A stretch of DNA of 64,000 nt from Flavobacterium sp. N1736 (GCF_025947065.1 NZ_CP109994.1:4526001-4590000); one strand, 5' to 3'. Counted from the first letter of the stretch, positions 35,112 to 45,719 are shown. Notes: generated by a model not told the origin, from the letters alone. Program-made: numbers and translations.

Positions 35112-35987
35112 ATGATTAGCATTAATCCAAAAGAAATTACTACAGCAAAATTACATGGTTATCTGCAAAGTGCCGTTGGGCCAAGGCCTATTGCTTTTGC
35201 CAGTACCATTAGCGAAAAAGGAATTCCGAACTTATCGCCGTTTAGTTTTTTTAATGTATTTAGTGCCAATCCGCCAATTTTGGTTTTTTCGCCGGCTCGA
35301 CGTGTTCGCGATAATACCGTAAAACATACTTTAATTAATGTTGAAGCAACGCGTGAAGTAGTTATAAATGTTGTAAATTATGATTTGGTACAGCAAACTT
35401 CATTAGCGAGCACAGAATATGCAGAAGGTATAAATGAATTTATAAAAGCCGGATTAACACAAATTCCGTCAGATTTAGTAAAACCGTATCGCGTAAAAGA
35501 GTCGCCGGTGCAGTTTGAATGCAAAGTCACGCAGATTATTCCGTTAGGAACAGAAGGCGGAGCAGGAAATCTGATACTTTGTGAAGTCGTAAAAATACAT
35601 ATTCATGAATCCGTTTTAGATGAAAACGGAGCAATCGATCAGCATAAAATTGATCTGGTTTCAAGATTGGGAAATAATTGGTACTCAAGATCTAATCAAG
35701 GACTTTTTGAAGTACAAAAACCACTTACAACTTTAGGTGTTGGCGTAGATGTTATTCCAAATTATATCAAAGAAAGCCCTGTTTTTGATGGAAATGATCT
35801 GGGAAAATTAGGAAATATAGAAGCCTTGCCTACAACCGAAGAAGTTAGTATATTTGTGAAAGAAAATTTTTCTGTGAAAGGAGTTTTAAGTTCCGATGAT
35901 CAGGAAAAAATACATTTAGAAGCCAAAAAATACCTGAATAAGGATGATATTACATCGGCCTGGAAAGTACTTTTAGCTAAGAAATAA
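35112..35987 (+). CDS. Flavin reductase-like FMN-binding protein
   Basis: 291 aa. Flavin_Reduct domain at about 10-190 (QSAVGPRPIAFASTISEKGIPNLSPFSFFNVFSANPP, here cited in part; REVVINVVNYDLVQQ). The C-terminal 90 residues are specific to this subfamily and partly helical. Members bind FMN and reduce it with NAD(P)H or act as simple flavoproteins. First of a pair with the DUF3127 gene 30 bp downstream. The substrate is unknown. Confidence 0.88.
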   Translation: MISINPKEITTAKLHGYLQSAVGPRPIAFASTISEKGIPNLSPFSFFNVFSANPPILVFSPARRVRDNTVKHTLINVEATREVVINVVNYDLVQQTSLASTEYAEGINEFIKAGLTQIPSDLVKPYRVKESPVQFECKVTQIIPLGTEGGAGNLILCEVVKIHIHESVLDENGAIDQHKIDLVSRLGNNWYSRSNQGLFEVQKPLTTLGVGVDVIPNYIKESPVFDGNDLGKLGNIEALPTTEEVSIFVKENFSVKGVLSSDDQEKIHLEAKKYLNKDDITSAWKVLLAKK

Positions 35988-36017
35988 GAAAAGAAACAAT
36001 AATTAATATAGACGAAG

Positions 36018-36389
36018 ATGGAAGTTATAGGAAAAGTAAAAGTGGTAAACCCGGAGCAACAAGTTAGTGCCTCATTCAAAAAAAGAGAATTAGTTGTTAC
36101 TACAGACGAGCAATATCCACAACATATTTTAATCGAATTTACACAAGATAAATGCGATTTGTTGAGCAGCTATAAGCAAGGAGAAGCGGTAAAAGTTTCT
36201 ATCAATTTAAGAGGAAGAGAATGGGTTAATCCACAAGGAGAAACCAGATATTTCAATAGTATTCAAGGGTGGAGAATCGAAAGAGTAGCACCGGAAGGTC
36301 CTGCGCAAACACCTCCAATGCCTGCTGCAGAAGCTTTTGCTCCGGCAACAAATTTAAACGAAGACGAACCGGACGATTTGCCTTTCTAA
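36018..36389 (+). CDS. DUF3127 protein with SSB-like C-terminal tip
   Basis: 123 aa. The DUF3127 part (about 1-90) has an OB-like beta pattern: KVKVVNPEQQVSASFKKREL, HILIEFTQDKCDLL, VKVSINLRGREWVNP and YFNSIQGWRI. A Pro/Ala-rich linker (95-112) leads to an acidic end DEPDDLPF that matches the protein-binding tip of SSB (DDIPF in E. coli). The layout (OB-like core, flexible linker, acidic tip) is that of a single-strand DNA-binding protein. It is a DUF family, so function is inferred. Confidence 0.85.
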   Translation: MEVIGKVKVVNPEQQVSASFKKRELVVTTDEQYPQHILIEFTQDKCDLLSSYKQGEAVKVSINLRGREWVNPQGETRYFNSIQGWRIERVAPEGPAQTPPMPAAEAFAPATNLNEDEPDDLPF

Positions 36390-36503
36390 AAGTTTAAATT
36401 CCAATTATAAATTCCAAATTCCAATTCATTTGCGTGTAATTGGGGTTTGGAATTTTTTGTTTTAACCTTAGTTTTGTCGTAAACCTTTGTCAAAGTTTAG
36501 TCC

Positions 36504-36577
36504 TTGCGAGGAACGAAGCAATCTCATTTGCTAAATTAACTGGTTTTTTGATAGTGTGGTTGCTCCGTTCCTCGCAA
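36504..36577. repeat. Diverged inverted repeat of the TTGCGAGGAACGAAGCAAT family
   Basis: TTGCGAGGAACGAAGCAA (36504-36521) pairs with 36560-36577 with one mismatch. The arm shares TTGCGAGGAACGAAGCAAT with the perfect copy at 24280-24349, but the loop is longer and different, so the arms are conserved and the interior is not. Confidence 0.75.
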
Positions 36578-36620
36578 TGACAATATTGAGAGAATTAGAA
36601 TTTAAAAATTGTAATTTAAG

Positions 36621-37262
36621 ATGTATTACGTATTTAAAGATTTATTTTTTCCTCCGGTTTCAGAGGCTGATGAAGAAGGAATTGTGGCAATTGGCGGTGA
36701 TTTAAATCCCGAAAGATTGAAATTAGCGTACAAAAGTGGTATTTTTCCGTGGTTTAATGAAGGGGAACCTATTTTGTGGTGGGCGCCGGATCCTCGAATG
36801 GTTTTGTTTCCGGATGAACTGATTGTCTCTAAAAGCATGCGAAACATTTTGAATAGAAATCAATTTAAAGTAACTTTTAACCAAAATTTTGAAGCTGTTA
36901 TTTTAAATTGCCAGAAAATAAAACGTGAAGGACAAAACGGAACCTGGATTTCAAACGAAATGATCGACGCTTATTGTGAATTACATGCTCAGGGAATGGC
37001 AAAATCTGTTGAGGTTTGGCAAGATGAGGTTTTAGTAGGCGGCTTATACGGAATAGATTTAGGTCATGTTTTTTGTGGGGAAAGTATGTTTTCGAAAGTA
37101 TCAAATGCATCAAAAGTGGCTTTTATAGCTTTGGTAAATTCGTTAAAAGAAAAAAAATATAAACTACTGGATTGTCAGGTACATAATCCACATCTGGAAA
37201 GTTTGGGCTGTCGCGAAATCGATCGTGAAGAATTTATGTTTATTTTAGAAAATAAGAAATAA
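36621..37262 (+). CDS. aat: Leucyl/phenylalanyl-tRNA-protein transferase
   Basis: 213 aa. Adds Leu or Phe to proteins with N-terminal Arg or Lys, marking them for ClpAP/ClpS. Motifs: FPPVSEADEEGIVAIGGDL, GIFPWFNEGEPILWWAPDPR, SVEVWQDEVLVGGLYGIDLG and FCGESMFS. Full length. It overlaps the MOSC gene by one base (TAATG). Confidence 0.95.
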   Translation: MYYVFKDLFFPPVSEADEEGIVAIGGDLNPERLKLAYKSGIFPWFNEGEPILWWAPDPRMVLFPDELIVSKSMRNILNRNQFKVTFNQNFEAVILNCQKIKREGQNGTWISNEMIDAYCELHAQGMAKSVEVWQDEVLVGGLYGIDLGHVFCGESMFSKVSNASKVAFIALVNSLKEKKYKLLDCQVHNPHLESLGCREIDREEFMFILENKK

Positions 37263-38056
37263 TGAGTGCGATTCATATTGTAAAAGAAATTTATATTTTT
37301 CCGATAAAAAGTCTTGCCGGAATTAGCTGTCAACAAGCTTTTGCAGAAGAAATGGGGTTTGAAAACGATCGTCGCTGGATGTTAATTGATGCTGAAAATC
37401 AATTTATAACACAAAGAGAACATCCGATAATGAGTCAGTTTTATCCACAAATTTCAGATGGAAAAATCAGCATTACTTTTCAGGACGAAAAACATGAATT
37501 TTCTACAGCCGAACATTTAGATATTCCTTTAAAAGTAAATGTATGGGATGATAAAAGTGAAGTTGTTGAAGTGAATAAATCAACATCAAAATGGTTCAGT
37601 AAACAGCTGGGTTTTGAATGTAAATTGGTGAAAATTATCAAAAGCGGAGATCGAAAACATGAAAGTTCAAGACTCAAAGAAACTTTCAATGTAAGTCTTG
37701 CAGATGGATATCCTTATTTACTGATTGGAACAGAAAGCCTCGATTTTTTGAATGAAAAATTAGAAGATAAAATCACCGTTTTAAGATTCCGCCCAAATAT
37801 TGTGATAAGCACTCAAACTGCTCATGAAGAAGACGATTTAAAAACTTTTAAGATTGGAGAAGTTCAGTTTAAAAATGTAAAACCTTGCGGAAGATGTATT
37901 ATGGTGAATAATGATCCGCAAAAAGGAATTGTAAAAAAAGAACCTTTGAAAACGTTGAGCAAATACAGAAATTTTAATAATTCGGTCTTATTCGGAACTA
38001 ATATTGTGAGTTTAAATAGCGGATTAATTAAAATTGGAGATGAAATTGAGTTCTAA
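37262..38056 (+). CDS. MOSC-domain protein
   Basis: 264 aa. MOSC N-terminal beta-barrel (about 5-115: IYIFPIKSLAGISCQQAF, RRWMLIDAENQFITQRE) followed by the MOSC domain with the conserved Cys in KPCGRCIMVNNDP. MOSC proteins bind the molybdenum cofactor or a pyridoxal-linked sulphur site and act in sulphur carriage or reduction of N-hydroxylated bases (YcbX-like). No 2Fe-2S domain is fused. Coupled to aat, and its stop overlaps the convergent thiF stop by 4 bp. Confidence 0.9.
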   Translation: MSAIHIVKEIYIFPIKSLAGISCQQAFAEEMGFENDRRWMLIDAENQFITQREHPIMSQFYPQISDGKISITFQDEKHEFSTAEHLDIPLKVNVWDDKSEVVEVNKSTSKWFSKQLGFECKLVKIIKSGDRKHESSRLKETFNVSLADGYPYLLIGTESLDFLNEKLEDKITVLRFRPNIVISTQTAHEEDDLKTFKIGEVQFKNVKPCGRCIMVNNDPQKGIVKKEPLKTLSKYRNFNNSVLFGTNIVSLNSGLIKIGDEIEF

Positions 38057-38763
38057 AAATTTAGTTTTGTAAAACTCCAATTCAAAGTATTAAAAAGTAC
38101 CAATTCGTTTTTTAAAGTTGGTAATTCTAAGATTAATTTAAGTGTTTCATGCGCCATCATTGTACCTATAATTCCGGGTAACGTTCCTAAAACGCCATTT
38201 AAATTACAATTTGGAACATCTTTTGGATCCGGCATTTCAGGAAATAAATCACGCAGGTTTTTACTCCCGTTATGATTAAAAACAGCAACCTGTCCTTCAA
38301 ATTTTAAGATGCTTCCATAAACTAAAGGTTTGTTGAATTCAACGCAAGTATCGTTTACCAAATAACGTGTTGTAAAATTATCTGAACCATCAACTACAAT
38401 ATCATATTGCTGAATAATTGATGAAGCATTTTCTACAGTCAGTTTTTCAGGAATTGCAATAACTTCAATCAGCGGATTTAGTTTCGAAACTACTTCCTTA
38501 GCAACAAGCGCTTTTTCTTTCCCTATTCCATTTTCAGTATATAATATTTGACGGTGCAGGTTGTGAATTTCAATCGTATCGAAATCCATAATTCCGATAA
38601 AACCAACTCCGGCGGTTGAAATATACTGTAAAATTGGACATCCTAAACCGCCCGCGCCAATTACTAAAACTCTTGCTTTTTTCAGTTTTTCCTGCCCTTC
38701 ATCGCCAATTTCAGGTAATATAGTTTGTCTGTTGTAACGTAAAAATTCTTGTATGATACTCAT
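38053..38763 (-). CDS. thiF: ThiF/MoeB-family adenylyltransferase
   Basis: 236 aa. It adenylates the C-terminal Gly of ThiS for sulphur transfer. ATP-binding VLVIGAGGLGCPILQYI and catalytic region DIVVDGSDNFTTRYLVND are clear. The paired CxxC zinc motifs typical of E. coli ThiF are not evident; only PNC is seen near 175. Last gene of the thi operon, 28 bp after thiH, so ThiF rather than MoeB is the sensible call. Confidence 0.9.
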   Translation of the reverse strand: MSIIQEFLRYNRQTILPEIGDEGQEKLKKARVLVIGAGGLGCPILQYISTAGVGFIGIMDFDTIEIHNLHRQILYTENGIGKEKALVAKEVVSKLNPLIEVIAIPEKLTVENASSIIQQYDIVVDGSDNFTTRYLVNDTCVEFNKPLVYGSILKFEGQVAVFNHNGSKNLRDLFPEMPDPKDVPNCNLNGVLGTLPGIIGTMMAHETLKLILELPTLKNELVLFNTLNWSFTKLNF

Positions 38764-38790
38764 TTTTTGTAAAATGTATTTTGTAAAATG

Positions 38791-39912
38791 TTAGATGGAA
38801 TTGCTAAAACTTTTGCTCCAGTCCTTCCAGATTGGTTCATAACCGGAGTCGGTTATAATTTGCGCTATTTCTTTTGCCGAACGTTCGTCGCTGATTTCAA
38901 ACTGTTCCAAAGATTGCGGATCAACAACATAACCACCGGGATTTGTTTTTGAACCTGCGCTCATACTCGTTACGCCAATTGGAATAATGTTGTTTCTGAA
39001 TTTTTCATTTTCACGAGTCGAAATGGAGATTTCCAGATCTTCATTCCACAATCTGTACGCGCAAATAAGTTGTGTCAAATCTTTATCATCCATAATAAAA
39101 TTGGGTTCAATAATGCCTTCTGCGGGGCGTAATCTCGGAAATGAAACTGAATATTTAGTTTGCCAGTATTTTTTTTGAAGATAATCTAAATGTAAAGCAT
39201 TAAAAAAACTGTCCGTTCGCCAATCTTCCAGACCTAATAAAACGCCCAGACCAATTTTATGAATTCCTGCAGTTCCAATTCGGTCAGGAGTTTCAAGTCG
39301 GTAATCAAAATTTGATTTTTTGCCTTTTGTATGGTATTTTTTATATACTTCCTGATGGTATGTTTCCTGATAAACTAAAACGGAATAGACTCCGGCTTCA
39401 TGTAAACGTTCATAATCTTCTGTAGAAAGCGGTTGCACTTCAACAGAAATAATCGAAAATTGTTTTCTTATTAAAGCGATTGCATTCAGGAAATAATTAA
39501 TATTTACGGTATAATTTGCTTCGCCTGTAACCAATAAAACATGATCAAACCCAGCATTTTTTAAAGCTTCAACTTCAAGTTTTATCTCTGCATCAGTAAG
39601 TGTTTTTCTTTTGATTTTATTGTCTAAACTAAAGCCGCAATAGGTGCAAATGTTCTGGCATTCATTACTCAAATAAAGTGGTGCATACATTTGTATCGTT
39701 TTTCCGAAACGTTTTTTAGTGATTTCATGGCATTGTTGGGCCATTTGCTCCAGATAATTTTGGGCAACGGGAGAAATCAAAACTAAAAAATCATCGAGAT
39801 TTCGTTTGGTTTTTGCCAAAGCGCGTTCTACATCTTTCGATGAAGTTGTATATATTTTAGATTGAATAGTATCCCAATCATATTGTTCAAAAACCGATTT
39901 GAATGTTTTCAT
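38791..39912 (-). CDS. thiH: Tyrosine lyase (dehydroglycine synthase) ThiH
   Basis: 373 aa from the ATG at 39912 (MKTFKSVFEQYDWD); an in-frame ATG at 39966 would overlap the upstream GxxExxY gene and gives an unlikely N-terminus. Radical-SAM enzyme with the CxxxCxxC cluster motif in NICTYCGFS preceded by ECQ, and a C-terminal BATS-like part. It cleaves tyrosine to dehydroglycine for thiazole synthesis. A GxxExxY gene lies between it and thiG. Confidence 0.95.
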   Translation of the reverse strand: MKTFKSVFEQYDWDTIQSKIYTTSSKDVERALAKTKRNLDDFLVLISPVAQNYLEQMAQQCHEITKKRFGKTIQMYAPLYLSNECQNICTYCGFSLDNKIKRKTLTDAEIKLEVEALKNAGFDHVLLVTGEANYTVNINYFLNAIALIRKQFSIISVEVQPLSTEDYERLHEAGVYSVLVYQETYHQEVYKKYHTKGKKSNFDYRLETPDRIGTAGIHKIGLGVLLGLEDWRTDSFFNALHLDYLQKKYWQTKYSVSFPRLRPAEGIIEPNFIMDDKDLTQLICAYRLWNEDLEISISTRENEKFRNNIIPIGVTSMSAGSKTNPGGYVVDPQSLEQFEISDERSAKEIAQIITDSGYEPIWKDWSKSFSNSI

Positions 39913-39949
39913 TGGATTGATATGTTTTACACGGATTTTTATAGATAGA

Positions 39950-40327
39950 TCAGATTTTGTTTGCAACTCGATGTATATTATCTAGAATGTTGATACAATT
40001 AAAATTGACTAATAATCCTAGCTTTTTATTTGTTAGTTTTAAATAAGTATTTAATTGTTTAAAGTGAATAGATTTCAATTCATCAACAGATTTTAGTTCA
40101 ACAATTACTTTGTTTTCAACTAATAGATCTAATCGAAAAGTAATATCCAAATCTACATTATCATATTTAACGGGTAAATTAATTTGTTTGATGGTATTTA
40201 ATCCATCCTTGTTTAATTGGTAGTGTAAAGCACTTTCGTAAACTGATTCTAATAGTCCAGGACCTAAAATATTGTATACCGTAAATATTGCACCTCTTAC
40301 TTTATATGAAATTTCATTTTCTGACAT
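39950..40327 (-). CDS. GxxExxY protein (PD-(D/E)xK nuclease-like)
   Basis: 125 aa with the name-giving motif GPGLLESVYESAL at about 21-33 and the nuclease-like core FRLDLLVENKVIVELKS at about 62-78 (Asp, Glu and Lys in the expected order). The family is common in Bacteroidetes, its role is not established. It interrupts the thi operon between thiG and thiH, 37 bp before the thiH start, and has a 30-bp perfect inverted repeat just upstream. It shares no evident link to thiamine synthesis, so I treat it as an inserted gene. Confidence 0.9.
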   Translation of the reverse strand: MSENEISYKVRGAIFTVYNILGPGLLESVYESALHYQLNKDGLNTIKQINLPVKYDNVDLDITFRLDLLVENKVIVELKSVDELKSIHFKQLNTYLKLTNKKLGLLVNFNCINILDNIHRVANKI

Positions 40328-40383
40328 GAATGTAGCTTTAATTTAAAATAAAATATAGTGAAATTTCCTACTTTTTAGATTTT

Positions 40384-40469
40384 TCTCTCGCAGATTTGGC
40401 AGATTGAGCAGATCATTATTAATTAAAACGTGCAAAAAAATCTGCTCAATCTGCCAAATCTGCGAGAGA
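40384..40469. repeat. 30-bp perfect inverted repeat in the thi operon
   Basis: Arms 40384-40413 and 40440-40469 are exact complements with a 26 nt loop. It begins 8 bp after the thiG stop and sits before the GxxExxY gene. In RNA it would be a very stable stem able to block 3' exonucleases or cause partial termination. The arm core reads GCAGATTTGGCAGATTGAGC. Confidence 0.9.
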
Positions 40470-40476
40470 TTAAAAA

Positions 40477-41253
40477 CTAGTCATATAAGAAAGATGTTAA
40501 AGGACTTGATGCAGTAGCATAATTCTGTTGATTTGCAATTTTGGCTTCAAAGGCTTTTCTGCCTGCCATAACAGCTTCTTTAAAGGCTTCAGCCATTAAT
40601 CTTGGATTTCCGGCTACGGATATTGCAGTATTGACCAAAACAGCGTCGGCACCAATTTCCATTGCTTTTGCGGCATCAGACGGAGATCCAATTCCCGCAT
40701 CTATAATTACAGGAACGTTACTTTGCTCGATAATAATTTCAAGAAAATCAATTGTTTTTAATCCTTTATTAGTCCCAATTGGAGATCCTAAAGGCATTAC
40801 GGCGGTTGTTCCTGCATTTTCTAAATGTTTGCATAAAACAGGATCTGCATGAATATACGGAAGAACAAAAAAACCAAGTTTAGCCAGTTCTTCGGTTGCT
40901 TTTAAAGTTTCGATTGGATCCGGCATCAGATATTTCGGATCGGGATGAATTTCTAGTTTTACCCAATTTGTTTCTAATGCTTCGCGGGCTAATTGTGCTG
41001 CAAAAACAGCTTCTTTAGCATTTCTTGCACCCGAAGTATTGGGTAATAAGTGAATATTTGGATGTTTTAAATGCGATAAAATAGCATCTGTTTCTGTTTC
41101 CAGATCAATACGTTTTAAGGCAACAGTCACAAATTCACTTTCGGAAGCTAAAATAGCTTCTTCCATTTCAAGATTCGAACCAAATTTTCCCGTTCCTAAA
41201 AACAGTCGGGATTTAAAGGTTTTGTCTCCAATATTAAACAATGACGTTTGCAT
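40477..41253 (-). CDS. thiG: Thiazole synthase
   Basis: 258 aa TIM barrel. Joins DXP, dehydroglycine and ThiS-thiocarboxylate into the thiazole phosphate. Motifs: [12 protein letters not shown], the conserved Lys in [38 protein letters not shown] and [18 protein letters not shown]. Start overlaps thiE by 20 bp. Confidence 0.96.
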   Translation of the reverse strand: MQTSLFNIGDKTFKSRLFLGTGKFGSNLEMEEAILASESEFVTVALKRIDLETETDAILSHLKHPNIHLLPNTSGARNAKEAVFAAQLAREALETNWVKLEIHPDPKYLMPDPIETLKATEELAKLGFFVLPYIHADPVLCKHLENAGTTAVMPLGSPIGTNKGLKTIDFLEIIIEQSNVPVIIDAGIGSPSDAAKAMEIGADAVLVNTAISVAGNPRLMAEAFKEAVMAGRKAFEAKIANQQNYATASSPLTSFLYD

Positions 41254-41872
41254 ATAATTTTTCGTTTAGTTGTTGAATTAATTTGTCTTTTTCGGTACAC
41301 TGTGTGATCATTCCCGAAACAGCAATACCGTGAATTCCGGTTTCCATTAATGGATTAATATCTTGTAGATTAATTCCACCAATGGCATATACTGGAATCT
41401 CAATTTTATTGTTTTTGAGTTTTTTTAGTATTTCAAAATACCCTGATAAGCCTAAAATCGGACTTAGTTTTTCTTTGGTTTGTGTAAAACGGAATGGTCC
41501 TAAACCAATATAATCGCAGCCATTTTTTACGTGTTTTTGAATATCTTCGAAAGTATTTGCTGTTCCTCCAATAATTTTTGTGTTTCCCAAAATTGCTCTT
41601 GCCTCTGCAATATTCATATCAGTTAAGCCCAAATGCACGCCATCAGCAGTAATTTGCTGTGCCAGATAAAGATTGTCGTTTACAATAAAATTAGCCAGAT
41701 ATTCTTCGCATAAAAATTTTACCGCTTCTGCTAAAACATAGGTGTCTTTGGCAGTTTGGTTTTTAAAACGCATTTGTACCCAATCACAACCGGCATCCAG
41801 CGCCTGATGAATAGCATACAATTGTTCTTCGATTGTGTTTCCTTGTGAGATGTATTGCAATTTATTGTACAT
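41234..41872 (-). CDS. thiE: Thiamine-phosphate synthase
   Basis: 212 aa TIM barrel. Couples HMP-pyrophosphate to thiazole phosphate. Motifs: [46 protein letters not shown] and [12 protein letters not shown]. It is the catalytically complete one of the two ThiE-like genes here. Overlaps thiD by 11 bp. Confidence 0.94.
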   Translation of the reverse strand: MYNKLQYISQGNTIEEQLYAIHQALDAGCDWVQMRFKNQTAKDTYVLAEAVKFLCEEYLANFIVNDNLYLAQQITADGVHLGLTDMNIAEARAILGNTKIIGGTANTFEDIQKHVKNGCDYIGLGPFRFTQTKEKLSPILGLSGYFEILKKLKNNKIEIPVYAIGGINLQDINPLMETGIHGIAVSGMITQCTEKDKLIQQLNEKLYANVIV

Positions 41873-42617
41873 AATGATATCCGATTAAAGTTGAAGTTGA
41901 ACTCAGGTATTTTTCTATGTAGGTTTTGGCATTTTTGCAAGCTTCTTTCGGAGTTTGTTTTAATGCGAGATTTGAGGCAATTGCTGCTGATAATACACAG
42001 CCGGAACCATGTTTTTCAAAGCATTTTTCTTGTGAGGGCAATAAATCAATGATTTCATTTTTTAGAAACAAACGATCTGCTCCAATATCTGAAGGATTAT
42101 GTCCGCCTTTTAATAAAATAGTAGTTGAAATTTCGTTCTGCATTCTTAATTGATGTTGAATAAAACCGGGAAATAAGATCTCAATTTCATTATAATTTGG
42201 CGTAATCAAATCAATTTTAGATAAGATTTTATTCAGGTTTAAACGATCTTCAATACTCAGAAACTCAAATTTTGTGGTCGATTTTAAAACAGGATCCCAA
42301 ACAATTTGAGTTGAAGGAGAAAGCAGTTTAATCGTTGCAAGAATTCGGTTTAGATAATGCAGATTTGGAATAATTCCAATTTTTACAGCATTGATTTTAT
42401 ACTTTTCAAATACCGTTTCAATCGAACGAATCACAAAACTTAGATTTATCCATTGGATGTCTATAAACTCATTTTCGGTTTGAATTGTATTCGCCGTTAT
42501 AATGGCAAATCCTGTTATCTGATGCTGTTCAAATGTTTTAATATCTGCTAAAACTCCGGCACCGCCAGATGGGTCGAAGCCGGCTATACTAAGTACGAAT
42601 GGGCGATTTCCTGACAT
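41862..42617 (-). CDS. thiD: Hydroxymethylpyrimidine (phosphate) kinase
   Basis: 251 aa ribokinase-like fold. Phosphorylates HMP and HMP-P. Motifs: SIAGFDPSGGAGVLADIKTF, VWDPVLKSTT, LITPNYNEIEILFPG, LLKGGHN and KHGSGCVLSAAIASNLA with the catalytic Cys/Gly loop. It overlaps the ThiE-like gene by 34 bp and thiE by 11 bp, so it is translated in one coupled block. Confidence 0.94.
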   Translation of the reverse strand: MSGNRPFVLSIAGFDPSGGAGVLADIKTFEQHQITGFAIITANTIQTENEFIDIQWINLSFVIRSIETVFEKYKINAVKIGIIPNLHYLNRILATIKLLSPSTQIVWDPVLKSTTKFEFLSIEDRLNLNKILSKIDLITPNYNEIEILFPGFIQHQLRMQNEISTTILLKGGHNPSDIGADRLFLKNEIIDLLPSQEKCFEKHGSGCVLSAAIASNLALKQTPKEACKNAKTYIEKYLSSTSTLIGYHYVQ

Positions 42618-43183
42618 AATCTAAATTGTTTTACCGGGTTTTCATTTTTCCAGACAGCTCCTAAAAGTGCAATATCATCAAAACCATTTTCAAGTGTTTT
42701 TTTGATGTTTTCAGACTCAATTCCGCCTAAAGCGATAACTTTTATTTCGCTATTTGTTCTTGAATTTAATGCTTCAAAAAGGTTTTCTTTTGGATAATAA
42801 TCGTCTTTGGAAATACTTTTAAAAACAGGACTTAGAAAAGCATGATCAAAATTTTCTAATGCATTGAAATCTTCGATCGAATGTGTTGATGTTGATTTAT
42901 ACCTATAAGATTTTGGAAACCTTGCAGGAAGATCATTCAAATTTTTTCTTTCCTTTTCAGAAAAATGTATCCGGTTAATTCCAAAATCCCCGGCCAGTTC
43001 ATGATGGTTGTGTAAGACTAAATTCGATCGAAATTCTAATCTTATCTGATGAATAAATTGAGCCATTTCCATCTCAGAAAAATCTGGTTTCCGAATATGA
43101 AGTAAAGACAAACCTTCTTCAAATAAAGAATCAATAATTTCCATTTCATTTATAATTGGAGAAGGATTTGTAATTACGATCAT
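42584..43183 (-). CDS. ThiE/TenI-like thiamine-phosphate synthase homologue
   Basis: 199 aa with the ThiE barrel pattern: LSLLHIRKPDFSEMEM, NLVLHNHHELAGDFGINRIHFSE, HAFLSPVFKSISKDDY and IKVIALGGIESENIKK. Several synthase residues differ from ThiE (HNHH in place of NDNL), which resembles TenI-type proteins that isomerise thiazole phosphate. It lies between thiC and thiD. A TenI-like thiazole tautomerase or a salvage role is more likely than a second full synthase; the precise reaction is not settled by sequence. Confidence 0.85.
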   Translation of the reverse strand: MIVITNPSPIINEMEIIDSLFEEGLSLLHIRKPDFSEMEMAQFIHQIRLEFRSNLVLHNHHELAGDFGINRIHFSEKERKNLNDLPARFPKSYRYKSTSTHSIEDFNALENFDHAFLSPVFKSISKDDYYPKENLFEALNSRTNSEIKVIALGGIESENIKKTLENGFDDIALLGAVWKNENPVKQFRLCQEIAHSYLV

Positions 43184-43226
43184 ACTGGTAAAATGTTTTT
43201 TGTGAAATGTTAGAAATGAAATGTTG

Positions 43227-43275
43227 TTTGTAAAATGTGAAATGAGATAGTGTTTTACATTTCACATTTTACAAA
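43227..43275. repeat. 17-bp inverted repeat with TGTAAAATGTGAAAT arm
   Basis: Arms 43227-43243 and 43259-43275 are exact complements around 15 nt. It fills the gap between thiC and the ThiE-like gene. Shorter TTGTAAAATGT units occur at 38768-38791, 43189-43200 and 45123-45137, that is in other thi spacers. Confidence 0.7.
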
Positions 43276-43288
43276 AATCATCTTACGA

Positions 43289-45190
<1,902 letters not shown>

Positions 45191-45250
45191 TTAATCTTGT
45201 TTTTGAAAATAAATTTCTTGTTGCCGTTTCTGCCCGTTTAAGCAGCCATA

Positions 45251-45457
45251 TTATCCGCCTTGCGTTGCTGAAATAATTAAAATTTCGTCGGTTTCCTGTA
45301 CTAGATATTGGTTCCAGTTTAGTTTTGGAACAACGGTGTTGTTAACAGCAACGGCGATTCCGTTTTGTTTGTTGGGAATTTCGAGATCAAGCAATGATTG
45401 AACGCTAAGCGATTCAGCATTGAATTGTTTGATTTGTTGGTTGATTTTTAGTTCCAT
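45251..45457 (-). CDS. thiS: Sulphur-carrier protein ThiS
   Basis: 68 aa ubiquitin-like protein ending in the essential Gly-Gly (SATQGG). It carries the thiocarboxylate sulphur for thiazole formation, loaded by ThiF. Visible: NGIAVAVNNTVVPKLNW. First gene after the riboswitch; the ribosome-binding site and ATG (AGGAATGG at 45454-45461) can pair with CCATTCCT 26 nt upstream on the mRNA. Confidence 0.93.
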   Translation of the reverse strand: MELKINQQIKQFNAESLSVQSLLDLEIPNKQNGIAVAVNNTVVPKLNWNQYLVQETDEILIISATQGG

Positions 45458-45495
45458 TCCTTTTGAATTTAGTATGTGTTATACTTTAGGAATGG
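45454..45495 (-). promoter_or_regulatory. Stem that can hide the thiS start codon
   Basis: On the minus strand CCATTCCT (45495-45488) is followed 26 nt later by AGGAATGG (45461-45454), which contains the thiS ATG. The 8-bp stem would block initiation and lies between the TPP aptamer and the gene, so it is a candidate translational expression platform. Confidence 0.55.
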
Positions 45496-45532
45496 CTACA
45501 AGAACGCATAAAAATGCGCGCAGAAGTCATCT

Positions 45533-45615
45533 TACTTTTCCCTACGCTAGTATGAACTAGATCAGGTTCAGAGGGTAAAATCTCAGCCTACAAGTTTGTA
45601 GACACCCCTAAAGTG
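45533..45615 (-). ncRNA. TPP riboswitch of the thi operon
   Basis: On the minus strand the core THI elements are seen: AGGGGTGTC (45611-45603), GGCTGAGATTTTACCC (45588-45573), GAACCTGATCTAG (45570-45558) and ACTAGCGTAGGGA (45551-45539). It senses thiamine pyrophosphate and represses thiS-thiF. Second TPP riboswitch in the window, the first being upstream of the TonB receptor. Confidence 0.96.
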
Positions 45616-45620
45616 TGAAG

Positions 45621-45628
45621 CAAATATA
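45621..45628 (-). promoter_or_regulatory. -7 element of the thi operon
   Basis: TATATTTG on the minus strand lies just before the riboswitch, so that transcription would begin at about 45616, near the aptamer's 5' end. No clear -33 TTTG. Confidence 0.55.
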
Positions 45629-45719
45629 TGTATTTTTTGTTTGGAAGCTTAAAAAAGTTTCAAGTTTCAGGTTTCAAGTTTTTGTAAAATCGAAAACTGG
45701 TACTGAAAACTGCGACTGT

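Noticed and set aside
39913..39966. Longer ThiH N-terminus from the ATG at 39966
   Set aside because: It would overlap the GxxExxY gene and precede the normal ThiH start MKTFKSVFEQYDW with 18 unrelated residues.
42584..43183. Second complete thiamine-phosphate synthase
   Set aside because: Key substrate-binding segments differ from ThiE and a canonical thiE is two genes downstream, so I called it ThiE/TenI-like without a gene symbol.
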